Assembly: GCA_029204225.1 (NCBI GenBank)
Contig: CM055111.1
Location: 48,161,594 to 48,225,593, forward strand
Reading direction: 5' to 3'
Length of the DNA stretch: 64,000 nt
DNA from: Diphasiastrum complanatum
Taxonomy: Eukaryota; Streptophyta; Lycopodiopsida; Lycopodiales; Lycopodiaceae
Shown here: positions 51,657 to 62,227 of the stretch, piece by piece
How the letters are laid out: every line of letters begins with the position of its first letter
Position numbering within the stretch: position 1 is the first letter of the stretch
Translations under genes and position numbers: made by a program
The notes under the pieces: model-generated
What the model was told of the DNA's origin: nothing
What the model saw: only the letters and a program-made list of their open reading frames with translations
The model's database searches: none

Positions 51657-52111
51657 TATGAGTTGAACAAGCTCTTCATCCTTGATAGGTCACCTATAAA
51701 GGCTAGCTCTTTGTTCAATTCCTTTACTCTTAGGACAAAAGTATGTGCACTCTCTCCTTTCTTTTGATAGCTTCTATAGATTTGATTCTTCAAAGCTAAC
51801 ATTCTAGTTTGGTTCTTGGATTCATAGACCTTTTGCAAAGTCTCCCAAGCATCTTGAGCTGAAGTGCAATCTCCTACCTCTCTTAAGAGTTCATTTGCAA
51901 CATTCATTTTTATGCAATGTAGTGCAACATTGCACCTCTTGATGTATTTGGCTTTTTCTTGAGGATGAATAGGTTCACCCTCCTTACCATTTACAATTTC
52001 CATCAGATCTTGCATGATCATGATAGATTCCATTCTAACTTTCCATATGGAATAGTTAGTTTTGTTGAGCCTTTCATTAGTATCCAAAAGATATGCATTT
52101 ACAGATGCCAT
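51653..52111 (-). pseudogene. Copia D gag N-terminal part
   Basis: Start at 52111 (MASVNAYLLDTNERL), then LNKTNYSIWKVRMESIM, AQDAWETLQKVYES and KKGESAHTFVLRVKELNKELAFIGD, standard UBN2-type gag. It leaves the frame at about 51660. Confidence 0.85.
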
Positions 52112-52909
52112 CTAGTCTCCTAATCAAGGACTTGACACAAATGAAGGTTACTTCTATTGATTTGATTGAAGGTCTACCTTATCCCACTTCTTAGGGACCT
52201 GAAAAGATCAGTAATAGACTTCCTATAAAGATCTAAGAATGATCTCTAACAAAATCAAATCATAGAATACTAGAAACAATGCACTTGCTTGATTGAAGTA
52301 GACAATACTAGTAGAATTGCCCCTCTTTCTATAAAGAACATTAAAGCTTCCAAATGATCTTATCAAGAGTGAATTTCAGCAACCTAATATACTTCCAAAA
52401 TCACTTGTAAAAGATCTAAATGGAACTTAATGAGGATGCAACACAATCTACTATCCAATCACAAGCAAAAAATGATCAAAATTGATGAAAAAATTGATCT
52501 AATTTGGTGCATAAGTCAAGCAATGGTTGGACTGAACCTAAATCACTTTAGGAGGTGTATACTACACCTTAGAACAGCCTTGAAGAGTCCCCAAAACTCT
52601 GATCTTCCCTCTCCTTGAATGCTAGAAAGCCTCCTCTATGAAATCACCTCCAAAACTCGCTTAGAAATCAATGCTTGGAGCAAGCAAAACTTGCTATCTT
52701 GGTAATGTGAATTGAATTCAACTTTGCCTCTGGTTTTAGACACCTAAACACCTGCAAATGAAGTCACACAACACCAATCTCCAATGTATTTGACTCACTT
52801 TGAGTTCTAGAATCAATACTAGATGCTAAGATCCAATCTACACAAGATTTAGATCAAAAATTGTGATCAAATTGAATGAAAACCAAGGATTTAGCTCATT
52901 TCAACCTTT
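52112..52909 (-). other. Copia D leader
   Basis: About 800 bp of A/T-rich untranslated sequence between PBS and gag. No gene seen. Confidence 0.75.
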
Positions 52910-52923
52910 AGGCTCTGATACCA
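52910..52923 (-). other. primer binding site, Copia D
   Basis: Minus strand TGGTATCAGAGCCT beside the LTR. Confidence 0.9.
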
Positions 52924-53605
52924 TGTAAAAATTACAGCAAATAAGGATCCTAAAACACTTGAAATGATGAGGGAAACAATAGATTATGATTTCATAAGAT
53001 TAGCACAAGTTGAACCATTAAAATCCATCAAAAATCTATGCTTGAACCTCACTAAATGGCCCAAATCCTTGAAGAAGGCTTCACACGTGTGAAAGTACGG
53101 CCTCCCACAGTCTGAGTACTGTACACCAGACCTACATTCAATCCTATAATCATTAGTAATCACAAGTACTCAAACAATTATGAACATAGAGAGCAATTGC
53201 ACCATTATGAGAGAAAAAACATGAAATTGCTTGATTGATTTTGATGAGATATCATCACCTATATATACATGATCCATCACGGTTTTGGGCAGGTATGAGT
53301 AGCCCTAAACCTATCCCTAATGCTAATTTTGGTGGATCTTTCATCCCTACCAAGTTAGGGTTGGAATCTTGGAGATCCCTCAACAATGCAAAAATTACCA
53401 AAAATAGCTCCTATTTTTTCTCCCTTGTATCTAAGCATAATTTGGACTCATTCCAAAGGTTCTAACACTTAGGTCTACTTGATAACATCCTTATGAATGG
53501 AATCCTATGCTATTTGGCACGTGTGACAAGCCACATCATGACCATCTAACTATTTACAAGTCATATGACCAAAACTAGTCAAGCTAGAATTGTGAATTTT
53601 TAACA
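52924..53605 (-). repeat. Copia D 5' LTR
   Basis: About 682 bp, TGTAAAAATT to AATTTTTAACA, giving matching inverted ends. A possible TATA stretch (ATATATACATG) lies at 53260-53270 on the plus strand. The outer end is ambiguous by 19 bp because ATGGAAAGCTTCTTTAACA is duplicated at the joint with Gypsy-3. Confidence 0.82.
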
Positions 53606-53625
53606 ATGGAAAGCTTCTTTAACAA

Positions 53626-56600
53626 TGGAAAGCTTTTGAAGAAGCTTTCCTAAGAGAATTTCTACCAGAGAATGAAATTGATAAAGCCTGGGAAGCCTGG
53701 GAAAGAACAGTAATGGACAAGTCCCTCATCCAATATATCTCGCAGTATCGAGAAGCAATTTTAAAGATTAAAATATGGATGACTCTCAGAAAATCAGGGG
53801 ATTTGTCCGTGGCCTCAAAGTTGAATATAAAGTAGAGTTTCCAGAGAAACTCGCCTGATACCCTTGAGCAAGCTCTCAGATATGCTCAAATCTATGATGA
53901 TTCAGTGGGTAGGAAGAGGGCGAGACAACAGCCACTTTCTGAGCAGCCTTCTCAGAAAGACTTTCAATTTAAAAAGAAATTTTTAAAAAGAAAGAAAGAA
54001 GATAAATTTAAAGGTGAAGCTCCTCAGAAACGCCCTTCACTCATACAGCCCTTAAAACCAGATGATTTTGAGAAAGCCAAACAAGAACGTTTGTGCTTTG
54101 TGTGTATGGGCAAGGGACACACAGTCAGACAGTGTCCCAAGGGACCTTTCACTAAAAAAGATAAGAAAGATAAAAAACAAGTTCGTCTTGTTCAGACTGT
54201 ATGTTTCCCCAGTGACTCGGCAGCTTCCGAGATCAAAGTGTATCATGAAGATCATGAACACTGTTGCCAGCTGACCTCTGCAATGCTAGCGAGACCCTTC
54301 AGCTTTGGGCCGCATGACCTAGTACGTATGCATGCAAAAGTTGGTAACCAGTCAGTAAGAGTCATGGTTGATGATGGAGCAACCCATAATTTCATCAACC
54401 ACACCCTGGTTAAAAAGCTTAAACTACCAAAAGTACCTAGTCATCATAGGTACATAGTTTCATTAGCTAAGGGTGAAGATAGAAAAATATGGGAAACTAT
54501 GGTAAGTTAAATCTTGGTATTTAGGGGTACCAAGATGAAATAAACTTTCAGATAATGCACCTGGATCGAACAGACATTGTTCTCGGGATAGATTGGCTCT
54601 ACAGTTTAGGACCTTCCCTCCACAGAAACTATCAGGAGAACACCCTCAGCTTTCAGCATAAAGGCCGAGAGATCCAGTTGCATGGGGAGCATGATGTTCC
54701 CAACAGCCCTATGGTCTGCAGTTCAGAGCTCTGTCAGCTAATCGGAGACGAAGACCATCAGGTATTCTTATGTGACTTTCAGTTTATTCCTGAAGTTTCT
54801 ATTTCCAGTTCTATTCAGCAGAAAATCAGTAAATTAGAAACTTTATTGTCTAAATTTAAAGACATTTTTCCTGAAGATTTACCACATGGTTTACCACATG
54901 TAATAAACCTAGTACCAGGTAGAGCACCTGTTTCTAAACCTCCGTATCGGGTCAGCCGAACAGAGGATGAAGAAATAACTAGGCAGTTAACAGACTATCT
55001 TGGGAAAGGCCAAATTCAGACCAGTAGTTCACCATGGGCCTCACCAGTCCTATTGGTGAAAAAGAAAGAGGGGTCTATGCGTCTTTGCGTAGATTACAGA
55101 GCCCTCAATAAAGTCACAATTAAGAATAAATACCCTATGCCTCGGGCAGACGAGTTGTTTGATCAACTCGACGGGGCTAAGTTTTTCAGTAAAATAGACC
55201 TCAGATCGGGATATCATCAAGTCCGTATAAAATCGGAAGATGTCTCGAAAACAGCTTTTAGGACTCGTCATGGTCATTATGAGTTTAAGGTGATGCCATT
55301 TGGGCTCACAAATGCTCCAGCTACCTTTATGACCTTGATGAACAGTGTCCTCAGACCATACTTGGGTAAGTTTGTAGTCGTATTTCTAGATGACATCCTC
55401 GTTTACAGCAAAACGAGGAAAGAGCATCTAAAACACCTCAGAAAGGTGTTTCGACTGCTCAGAAAGCATAAGCTCTATGCTAAACAATCCAAGTGTGAAT
55501 TCTTCGTTGAAGAAGTAGCATATTTGGGTCACATTATCTCTTCAGATGGGATTAAGATGGACCCAAATAAGGTTAAAGCCATACTCAGTTGGCTGAGACC
55601 TCAGAATATTTTGGAACTTCAGATCTTTCTTGGTCTGGCGGGATATTACAGACGATTTGTCAAGGAATATGCTCAGATAGCAGTTCCTATGACAAATCTC
55701 CTTAAGGGGAAGGGAAAGGAGTTCATTTGGGAGTCCGCACAGCAGGAGAGCTTTGATGCTCTCAAAACAGCCTTAGCTACAGCACCAATTTTAAAGGTCG
55801 TCGACCCCAATCAGCCATTTGTGGTCGAAACAGATGCTAGCGACTTTGCAGTAGGTCTTGTGCTAACTCAGGGCAGACGACCAGTTACGTTCGAGAGTAA
55901 AAAACTCGAGCCAGCTAAAACTAGGTACAGTGCCTGTGAAAAGGAATTCTTTTCTATAGTACATGCCCTTAAGACTTGGAGGCATTATTTGTATGGTGCC
56001 AACTTTGAGGTCCTGACAGACCATGAGAGTCTCAGATACCTTTGCAATCAACCTGAGCTTAGAGGTCAGAAAGCTCGTTGGGCAGAGTTGATGCAAGAGT
56101 TTGACATGTCTATCAGATATAGGTGTGGAAAATTCAATACAGTAGCAGATGCCCTTAGCAGAATGCCTATGATAAACGAGCTGAGTTTTACTCAAATTCG
56201 TAATGAGTTACCCGAGTCCTTGAGAGGGAAATGCCAGCATGATGCATTCTTCTCTACTATCTGGAACTCAGTCCAGAGCAGACAGTTACAGACTCCAGAA
56301 TCAGTTCCCGGGGCTGGTGCCAGTTCATCCAAGAATACGGCAGCTTCCGTTGAGGATGATGATGAGTCCGAGTATACGTCGTCAGATGACGTTGAGGATT
56401 CTGAGCCTGTATTACCCAAGCAAACCCCAGTGGTTGAGGGTCAGTTGACTCAAGGATTCAAATGGAAACAGTATTCCATTCAGGATGAGTACTTGCTCTA
56501 TAGAGATAGAGTATGTGTTCCCAATTCAGAGGATTATAGGCAGCAGGTCCTATATGAATGTCATGACAATCCTAGTGCAGGACACCCAGGCATACAGAAG

Positions 56601-57827
56601 ACCTATCAGCTTCTTCGTAGGCAATTTTTCTGGCCCAGTATGAAAAAGGACGTCCACCAGTATGTAACCAGTTGCCAGAAATGTCAAGTAAATAAAGCAG
56701 AGCGTTTAAAGGCAGGAGGGTTGTTGCATCCCTTAGAAATACCAGCTGGTAAATGGGAGAGTATCTCCATGGATTTTATAGTAGGCCTGCCTAAAACCCA
56801 AAAGGGTAATGACGCTATATGGGTCACAGTTGACCGTCTGACCAAAATGGCTCATTTCATTCCGACCAAAACAACCGTTAGAGCTCCAAAGTTAGCGAGG
56901 TTGTTTGTAGACGGGCTATTTAAATTGTACGGTCTACCTTCCGGGATAGTCAACGACCGGGACAATAAGTTTACTGGAAATTTTTGGAGGGCAGTATTCC
57001 ATCATCTTCTTACTAAACTTAATATGAGTACCACCGACCATCCACAGACGGACGGTCAAACAGAGAGGGTAAATCAGGTGCTGGAGGATATGCTTTGCGC
57101 ATACGTCAACAAGAAGCAGACTAATTGGGAGGAGTATCTCTCGATATTAGAGTTTGCTTGCAATAGTACCAAACATTCAGATACGGGATACAGCCCATTT
57201 ATGCTGATGTACGGTTTTCAGCCACGCTCACCCACAGCTGTAGGGTTTAAACAAGAAAACGTTGAAGCAGCCAGAAACTTTTTAGAGGACCTAAACCAGA
57301 TGGTAGAACATGCTAAGCGTAGCATTAGGCAGTCCCAGGATCGAGCCAGGCATTATGCAGATCCACACAGACGGGATGTGCAGTTCTCCACTGGTGAGAA
57401 AGTCTACTTGAGAGTCCCAGTTGACTCTAAAACCCTCAAATCAGGAGTGTGTGCTAAGTTGTCTCCAAGGTATTGTGGTCCCTTTACCATCAGTAGGAGA
57501 CTAGGCGAGGTCACCTATGAACTAGAACTCCCACACAGCTGTAAGGTTTTTCCAGTCTTTCATGTAAGTCAGTTACGAAAAGCCTTAACCAGATCAGACA
57601 ATCTGGTAGGGGACAGTGTTCTAGTTCTCCCATTGGATCCTCAACGACCTCCACATGAACCAGAGGAGATTCTTTATAGTAGAGAGACGCAGACTCGTCA
57701 TACTCTATACCGAGAATATTTGGTTAAGTGGAATGATCAGCCTGTTGAGAATGCCGCTTGGGAAAGAGGCAGCGTCCTTCGCAAGATTTTTCCAGACTTT
57801 GTCTTAGAGGACCAAGACGGTTCTTAA
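53626..57827 (+). pseudogene. Gypsy-3 gag-pol, main part
   Basis: Gag resumes at [14 protein letters not shown] 2-bp loss near 53770 and another change near 53830 shift the gag frame; 53905-54510 carries the knuckle ([14 protein letters not shown]) and protease [10 protein letters not shown] 4-bp loss and a TAG end that frame near 54510. From 54555 a 1090-codon frame runs to the TAA at 57825: RT with FLDDILVYS, RNase H, acidic insert, integrase ([35 protein letters not shown]) and chromodomain-like end. Eight residues before RT (PSREVDHV region) are reduced. Pol itself is open, but detached from gag. Confidence 0.9.
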
Positions 57828-57838
57828 GGGGGAGGGAG
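57828..57838 (+). other. polypurine tract, Gypsy-3
   Basis: GGGGGAGGGAG directly after the stop codon and before the LTR, as in Gypsy-1. Confidence 0.9.
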
Positions 57839-58195
57839 TGTTACGAGCTCGTAACCAGTGCCGAACCCTAGAGAACACAGATAAGTCATATACCACAGTC
57901 AGGGTCGTGTCCAGCGTACATGACCAACAGGGCAAGACAGTGTGAGTAGTGTGCCCCAGCACGGTCCATAACATGGCGGGCCTAACACAGCCTAGGGACC
58001 CTGTCAGCAGGATAGGGCTCCCAGTTGGGTCCTGACGTGCAGTCGGCCACGTCAGTGCCACGTGGCCGACACTTGGCAGTAGCATGCTACCAGTCCTCAC
58101 ACTGGGCTAGGAGGGGCTTACTCTATATCAGGGAGTAGGCAAGGTTGGGTGGATCAGTTAGTGTTTGCCCTACTGTGGTGTTAGGACTTATTACA
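57839..58195 (+). repeat. Gypsy-3 3' LTR
   Basis: 357 bp with the perfect terminal palindrome; the internal inverted repeat keeps CACGTGG on one arm. Confidence 0.95.
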
Positions 58196-58780
58196 ATATA
58201 GGTGATGAGCTGAAGGGTTGCCTCGATCTGTATAGGTGGAACTGCAAACTCGACCAGGAGAATCTCATGTGGAACAGGAGGCTTCGCTCGAATCAACCGA
58301 TCTAGCATGGTGGTTTGTAATCGTGAGAGACTGGCCAGCAAAATCACTCTAGCTGAACAAGGGAAGCATGTCCCTTCCCCAGTCGAGTGGTAGCGGCCTG
58401 TCTCATGCTAAAAGTAGGACCTGAGAAAAGGACCCCCAGGTATGTATAGGAAGGGACCACCTCTAGAACCTACCCACCCAAAGTAAGCTCCAGTCGTTGC
58501 ATGAAGTGTTGAATTGAAGACCATAACCTTGGTCTTCCCAATGTTCACCCCTAGGCCCAATCTAGTACAAAACTCATGCAGCAATCCAACTGTCACTGTA
58601 GACCCTCTCTGGTCGGTGAGACCAATACCACATCATCGGCATAAAGGAGGATAGCAATCAAGATGTCACCAAGCCTGCAGCCAGGACCACCACCCTATGT
58701 AATGACTCTCTCCAACTCATCAATATACAAGCCAAAGAGGACTGGTGAGAGGGAACAACTCTGCTTCACCGGGATAATCA
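58196..58780 (-). pseudogene. LINE3 ORF2: RT palm to post-RT part
   Basis: Continues LINE3 after Gypsy-3. Minus strand: SPVLFGLYIDELERV (58750-58710), a broken RT box region, then RLGLGVNIGKTKVMVFNS (near 58570-58515), VPSYTYLG-like sequence, the TRLGKG and LVQL region, and TTMLDRLIRAKPPVPHEILLVEF (near 58310-58240). Several frameshifts. RT homology ends at about 58780 (VKQSCSLSP), where an unrelated GC-rich block begins. Confidence 0.8.
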
Positions 58781-59192
58781 ATTTTCACTTCCATGAATGT
58801 TTTCTTGCGATTTCTTGAATTTTCGTTTTTTCGTTTTTTGGAGTGCGCCGGAAGTAAAGCTTGTAAAGGTAGCTTTACAACACCTGGGTAGGGTACTTGG
58901 TATGAGGGGAGGTGGCCAATCCCACCAATACCAGAGGGGAGTGCGGGTTGCGACTCAGGGCGAGCTCCAACCAAGTCTCAGCCTCCCTTGCTGGAATGTT
59001 GTCCTGGCACTCAGCCTTGCAAGCCAGCGCCCCGGGGACTAGGGTCTATCACACACTTGAAATGTAACCTTCTCAGATTTATCAATAAACTGGGGTTATC
59101 CTCAAACTGACTCTGATTACCTTCTGGGTTTTAGTGTTCGGTAAGAGCGCCCGTTGTTAATTTGGCACATAGCTGAGGGTCGTATCCCGGGA

Positions 59193-59260
59193 CGCCAGCG
59201 GCATGCCGTCGGGACCATTCGGTCCGTGGCGCCAGCGGTATGCCGTCGGGACCATTTGGT
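59193..59260. repeat. tandem 31-nt repeats in GC-rich block
   Basis: CGCCAGCGGCATGCCGTCGG with the following ACCATTCGGT is repeated 37 bp later with two changes. Confidence 0.85.
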
Positions 59261-59454
59261 GCAGGAACTGGTTGTCTCCATATCTGCTGTGGCTTGCGGT
59301 TCTGAGTGTTCCTTGCACGAACGTGAATGGGTTAAGCTCTTGGGAAACGGGCTCTAACCTGTCGGCTGAGTTGGATGGCTTGCTTGGGTGGAAGGTACCT
59401 GCTTATGGCTGTCCAGTCTGGCGTGGCGCCAGGTTGGCTTCCAGCGCTCGTGAC

Positions 59455-59690
59455 GAAGCTTTCAGCTGGTTAAGTCTGATGTAAGTCAGACCACTTGCTT
59501 GGATTGCATGTTACTCGTTTGTAACGAAGCTTCGAGTTGGTTAAGTTTGACGTATGTCGGGCGACTTGCTTGGAGGGAAGTCACCCACATCGGAACCCCC
59601 GATCTGGCACGGCGCCAGGTTGGATCTCAATGTTGGTTTCTGAACTTCCAGTTGGTTAAGTCTGATCGTTGTTGGCGAGTTGGCTGCTTG
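59455..59690. repeat. three degenerate 49-nt units
   Basis: Units at 59455, 59526 and 59642 share the order GAAGCTT, (C/A)G(C/T)TGGTTAAGT(C/T)TGA, GT(C/A)(A/G)G and ACTTGCTTGGA or similar. Spacing is 71 and 116 bp. Confidence 0.65.
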
Positions 59691-60129
59691 TATGTCAAGT
59701 GGGTTTGGACACCAAGAGTTGAAGGCTGGGAAGCTAAGTCGTGGTTCCCGGCTCCCTTTGGGATGCCTGCGCTACAGATAGCCGCCGCCGATCGTTTAGC
59801 TATAAGGGCTATCGACCAAAAAGTGGTGGTGCGTGGCCGAGGCAATGTGCTGCTTATTGGTGAAAGTACGGATAGTTGGAGGGGTGTTCTCTATGGGCTG
59901 ATTCTGTGATCGATCTGTATGGGCGAGGCCAGGCAAAGGTCCTTTGGCAGGACTACCTCAAAGGGGGACCTTGTCTTTGTTACCTATTAGTAAACCTGCC
60001 TAAGTGTCGTGCTTGCATGTATTCGTGGTGAGTCTTAGTACTCGTGGTTTGTCTGGTTCGCATGATTGCTTGTGACACAAGGAGCCGATGGCTCGAGAAG
60101 GAACTTTTCTTTTGAAGGCTGATACCATG

Positions 60130-60266
60130 TGTCTCCATGAAGAATAATATATCTCTACCTGTAATAAAATCAACAAGGTTCCCTGCCGCAGAAAATGAGT
60201 GTATGCCAGCACAATTCCACACTCCAATCCAAAGGTGGTGTGGATGGGGCCCCGGGGGTGGGGCCA
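60130..60266 (-). pseudogene. LINE3 endonuclease start
   Basis: Minus strand PHPHHLWIGVWNCAGIHSF and GRDILFFMETH, the first two blocks of the endonuclease domain, matching 21060-20940 of LINE2. The rest of the domain is replaced by the GC-rich block. Confidence 0.75.
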
Positions 60267-61001
60267 CCCCAAATCCCTAGCACTGGGATCTACTATAGGT
60301 GCACTATCAAGAAAGCGCACTCGTCCATCTCGGTAACTGACTCGTCTGCCAGACTCACGGGCTGCCTGAAAGGCCTTACGCCTCTCCTCCACCTGGATAT
60401 ATGTGAGGTCGTCATCCATATAGATAGTGGTGCCACGAAGCTTAGCTCTGCACAGCAAAGCATCTCGGCGACTCTCTAGAGAAGTGAAACAGATAATGAG
60501 TGTAGTTGCATCTCTGGTGGTCCTCCAAGTTGTATCTAGCCCATCTGTCACATGTCCTAGAGTGGTCTCGAGAAATCTCGTGGCTTCGGCAATGGCATCC
60601 TGTGTGTCCGGTATCCCACAAACCCTGATGTTGTGGGCCTTTTGCTCCCTTGACCTCTCTTCCGAAATGGTGGCTGTGATGACGGAGGAGATGGGGGCGT
60701 TAGGCTTGGTGCCTTTCTGCAAGACTGCTTGCTCGAGGATTGAAGCAGTCTCTTCGACTTGTTTTTCAAGCGATGAGAGTTTGCTGCCCATATCGTCCAA
60801 TTTGAAAAGAGCTGCCCACGTTTTTGTCTCTTCAACGTGTTTTTCCAAGCAAGATATTATATTTGAAGTTTCCTCCGAGACATTATTTTCTGCAAATCGT
60901 TGCTTAAGAAACACATTTTCTTGTTCAAGCCGCTCCATTCGCTCTTTAACACCACAGAGATCCCGAACCAGCTTGCCGGATGAAGCTGAGGTCATAAGCA
61001 A
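60267..61001 (-). CDS. LINE3 ORF1 protein (open frame; end runs into ORF2)
   Basis: The frame starts at 61001. Residues about 15-95 are a coiled coil (VKERMERLEQENVFLKQRF; LSSLEKQVEETASILEQ), then the RRM-like half nearly the same as LINE2 ORF1: SEERSREQKAHNIRVCGIPD, TTLIICFTSLESRRDALL, GTTIYMDDDLTYIQVEERRK and VSYRDGRVRFLDSAP. The natural stop just after DSAP in LINE2 is absent, so the frame continues into sequence overlapping ORF2 and beyond (to about 60000); I cut the feature where the ORF1 homology ends. The coiled coil does not match that of LINE2. Probably the 5' part of the same element as 58196-58780. Confidence 0.7.
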
Positions 61002-61629
61002 AGAGGCCTTCAGTAGGTTTCAATATGGACAAATGTGTCTTGGATAATTGATGTGTTGAATCTCCTTCATCTGCTTCTTCCTCTTCTTCCAATATATGTG
61101 TACGCAATTTGTTATGTTGTAATCTAGAATGGGCATCATGCAACGTATGATTTTATTGCATAGAAACATTACTAGCAACACAATTGCAATGGTAACATTT
61201 TCAACATCGTACCTATTGTACCCTGAACCCAATCGCCAATCATGGGCATGTCTCGTGAAAAGGTATATACGTTGCTTTCTCTAGCGATGTGTTGCATAAC
61301 TTGATGGAGGACATAGGTGAATTTGATTTGGGCATTGGTGGCAGCAAGGTCGACAGTGTTGGACTACCAGGTACGGCTTCAAGCCTGTTTTTTGATTTAC
61401 ATGCGTCTTGGAAGATGTAAGGGAAGCCACGCACCGAAGAAAGCATTGACAAAAATGAGTCATGACCCAACTACCATCAAAATTCTATGCATACCGAACC
61501 ATACGCACTGAACCTTAATGAACCACACTTTCTACTGATACCCATACTGCATTCTAAAAAAATTTCAGCCGTAAGCTATTTTTCCAGAAAAAAAAAAAAA
61601 AATTAACGATTTTGGGTATAGAAATGTGG
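61002..61629. other. unassigned A/T-rich sequence
   Basis: Between LINE3 ORF1 and Copia C2. No domain is recognised in either strand. It includes an A15 run near 61588-61604. It may be host DNA or an unrecognised element. Confidence 0.4.
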
Positions 61630-61631
61630 TT

Positions 61632-62227
61632 TTAGAAACGCGTCCTCCCAGAAACGCGTTTCTGGGCATCTATGCTTTGAACCAATGTACTAATTGACAT
61701 GATTTTTTCCCCTCCTCCATTAGTACAAAATGACTTCAAAGAATGCTTAATTTCAACCTTTTCCAAAACATTAACTTGAGAAGCTTGCTCATAAAGTTCT
61801 TCACTAATGCATCCATCATTTGCAACAAATGGCTCAAGAGAAGAAGAATGCTCTACCATACCAACATTCCGATGCAAACTTGTACTTGTAGAAAGACAAT
61901 GATCAAACTTTGCATGCCTTTGCTTTTCTACCTTCAAAGAGGATGAAGTAGAGAGGAGAAAGGATGATGATGAATCCTTTATTTGGTACATCTTTAAAAG
62001 TGTTTCCCAAGCACTTTTAGAGGTCTTGCAAATCTCAAATGATATAAGATAGATCTTGTTACCTGATAAATCAATGAAATAGCTTGATCATCACATCGAT
62101 GCCAAACCTCAGCTTGCAACTCCATGAAGAATAGTTGATGCCATCCAACATATCTTCGCCCGAACAAATACAAATTGCTCCCAAATCTCTTGCCATAAGA
62201 ACCAGCCAAGAAGATAAACTTTTTCAA
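61632..62227 (-). pseudogene. Copia C2 gag remnant
   Basis: Two frames: 62227-61994 (FGRRYVGWHQLFFMELQ, VWHRCDDQAISLIYQVT, in place of the usual gag start and mid motifs), and 61991-61632 starting MYQIKDSSSSF, which continues the typical AWETLLKMYQ region by frameshift. The end has no recognisable gag or knuckle. Identification rests on order and the Copia leader; moderate confidence. Confidence 0.55.
61647..61666. repeat. 20-bp perfect palindrome
   Basis: CCCAGAAACGCGTTTCTGGG equals its own reverse complement; AGAAACGCGT is also repeated 13 bp upstream (61634-61643). No loop, so it is a cruciform-type rather than a hairpin-type repeat. Confidence 0.9.

Larger units (their letters stand above)
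48219..53605 (-). mobile_element. Copia D: nearly complete Copia inserted in Gypsy-3
   Basis: Minus strand. 5' LTR 52924-53605, PBS 52910-52923, leader, gag, protease, integrase and RT-RNase H are present; the end of RNase H and the 3' LTR are missing at 48219. The missing left end together with about 24 codons of Gypsy-3 gag indicates a deletion after insertion. Confidence 0.88.
46799..58195 (+). mobile_element. Gypsy-3: Gypsy-1 family element in LINE3, itself split by Copia D
   Basis: Plus strand. LTRs 46799-47155 and 57839-58195, target duplication ATATA (46794-46798 and 58196-58200), PBS and PPT present. Gag is interrupted at 48218, where Copia D begins, and resumes near 53626; about 72 bp of gag is missing across the joint. 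The rest of gag-pol is close to Gypsy-1 with a few breaks. The LTRs differ at about seven places by eye, so it is older than Gypsy-1. Confidence 0.93.
58781..60129. other. unidentified GC-rich block with internal repeats
   Basis: 1.35 kb, clearly richer in G and C than its surroundings, replacing the endonuclease and RT N-terminal part of LINE3. It holds two 31-nt repeats (59193-59223 and 59230-59260, 37-bp period), three related about 49-nt units starting GAAGCT or GAACTT and containing TTGGTTAAGT (59455, 59526, 59642) and two copies of TCTGG..(C/T)GGCGCCAGGTTGG (about 59416 and 59602). Plus-strand open frames of 60-136 codons occur but show no known motif. I do not recognise it. Ribosomal intergenic spacer or a foreign repeat are possible guesses. 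Confidence 0.55.

Noticed and set aside
58781-60129. Ribosomal RNA gene
   Set aside because: The GC-rich block does not contain any 18S, 5.8S or 25S stretch I can recognise; a spacer origin stays possible but unproven.
61632-61680. Helitron 3' terminus
   Set aside because: The palindrome has no loop, CTAA is not followed by T, and no 5' TC end or Rep/helicase sequence is visible.
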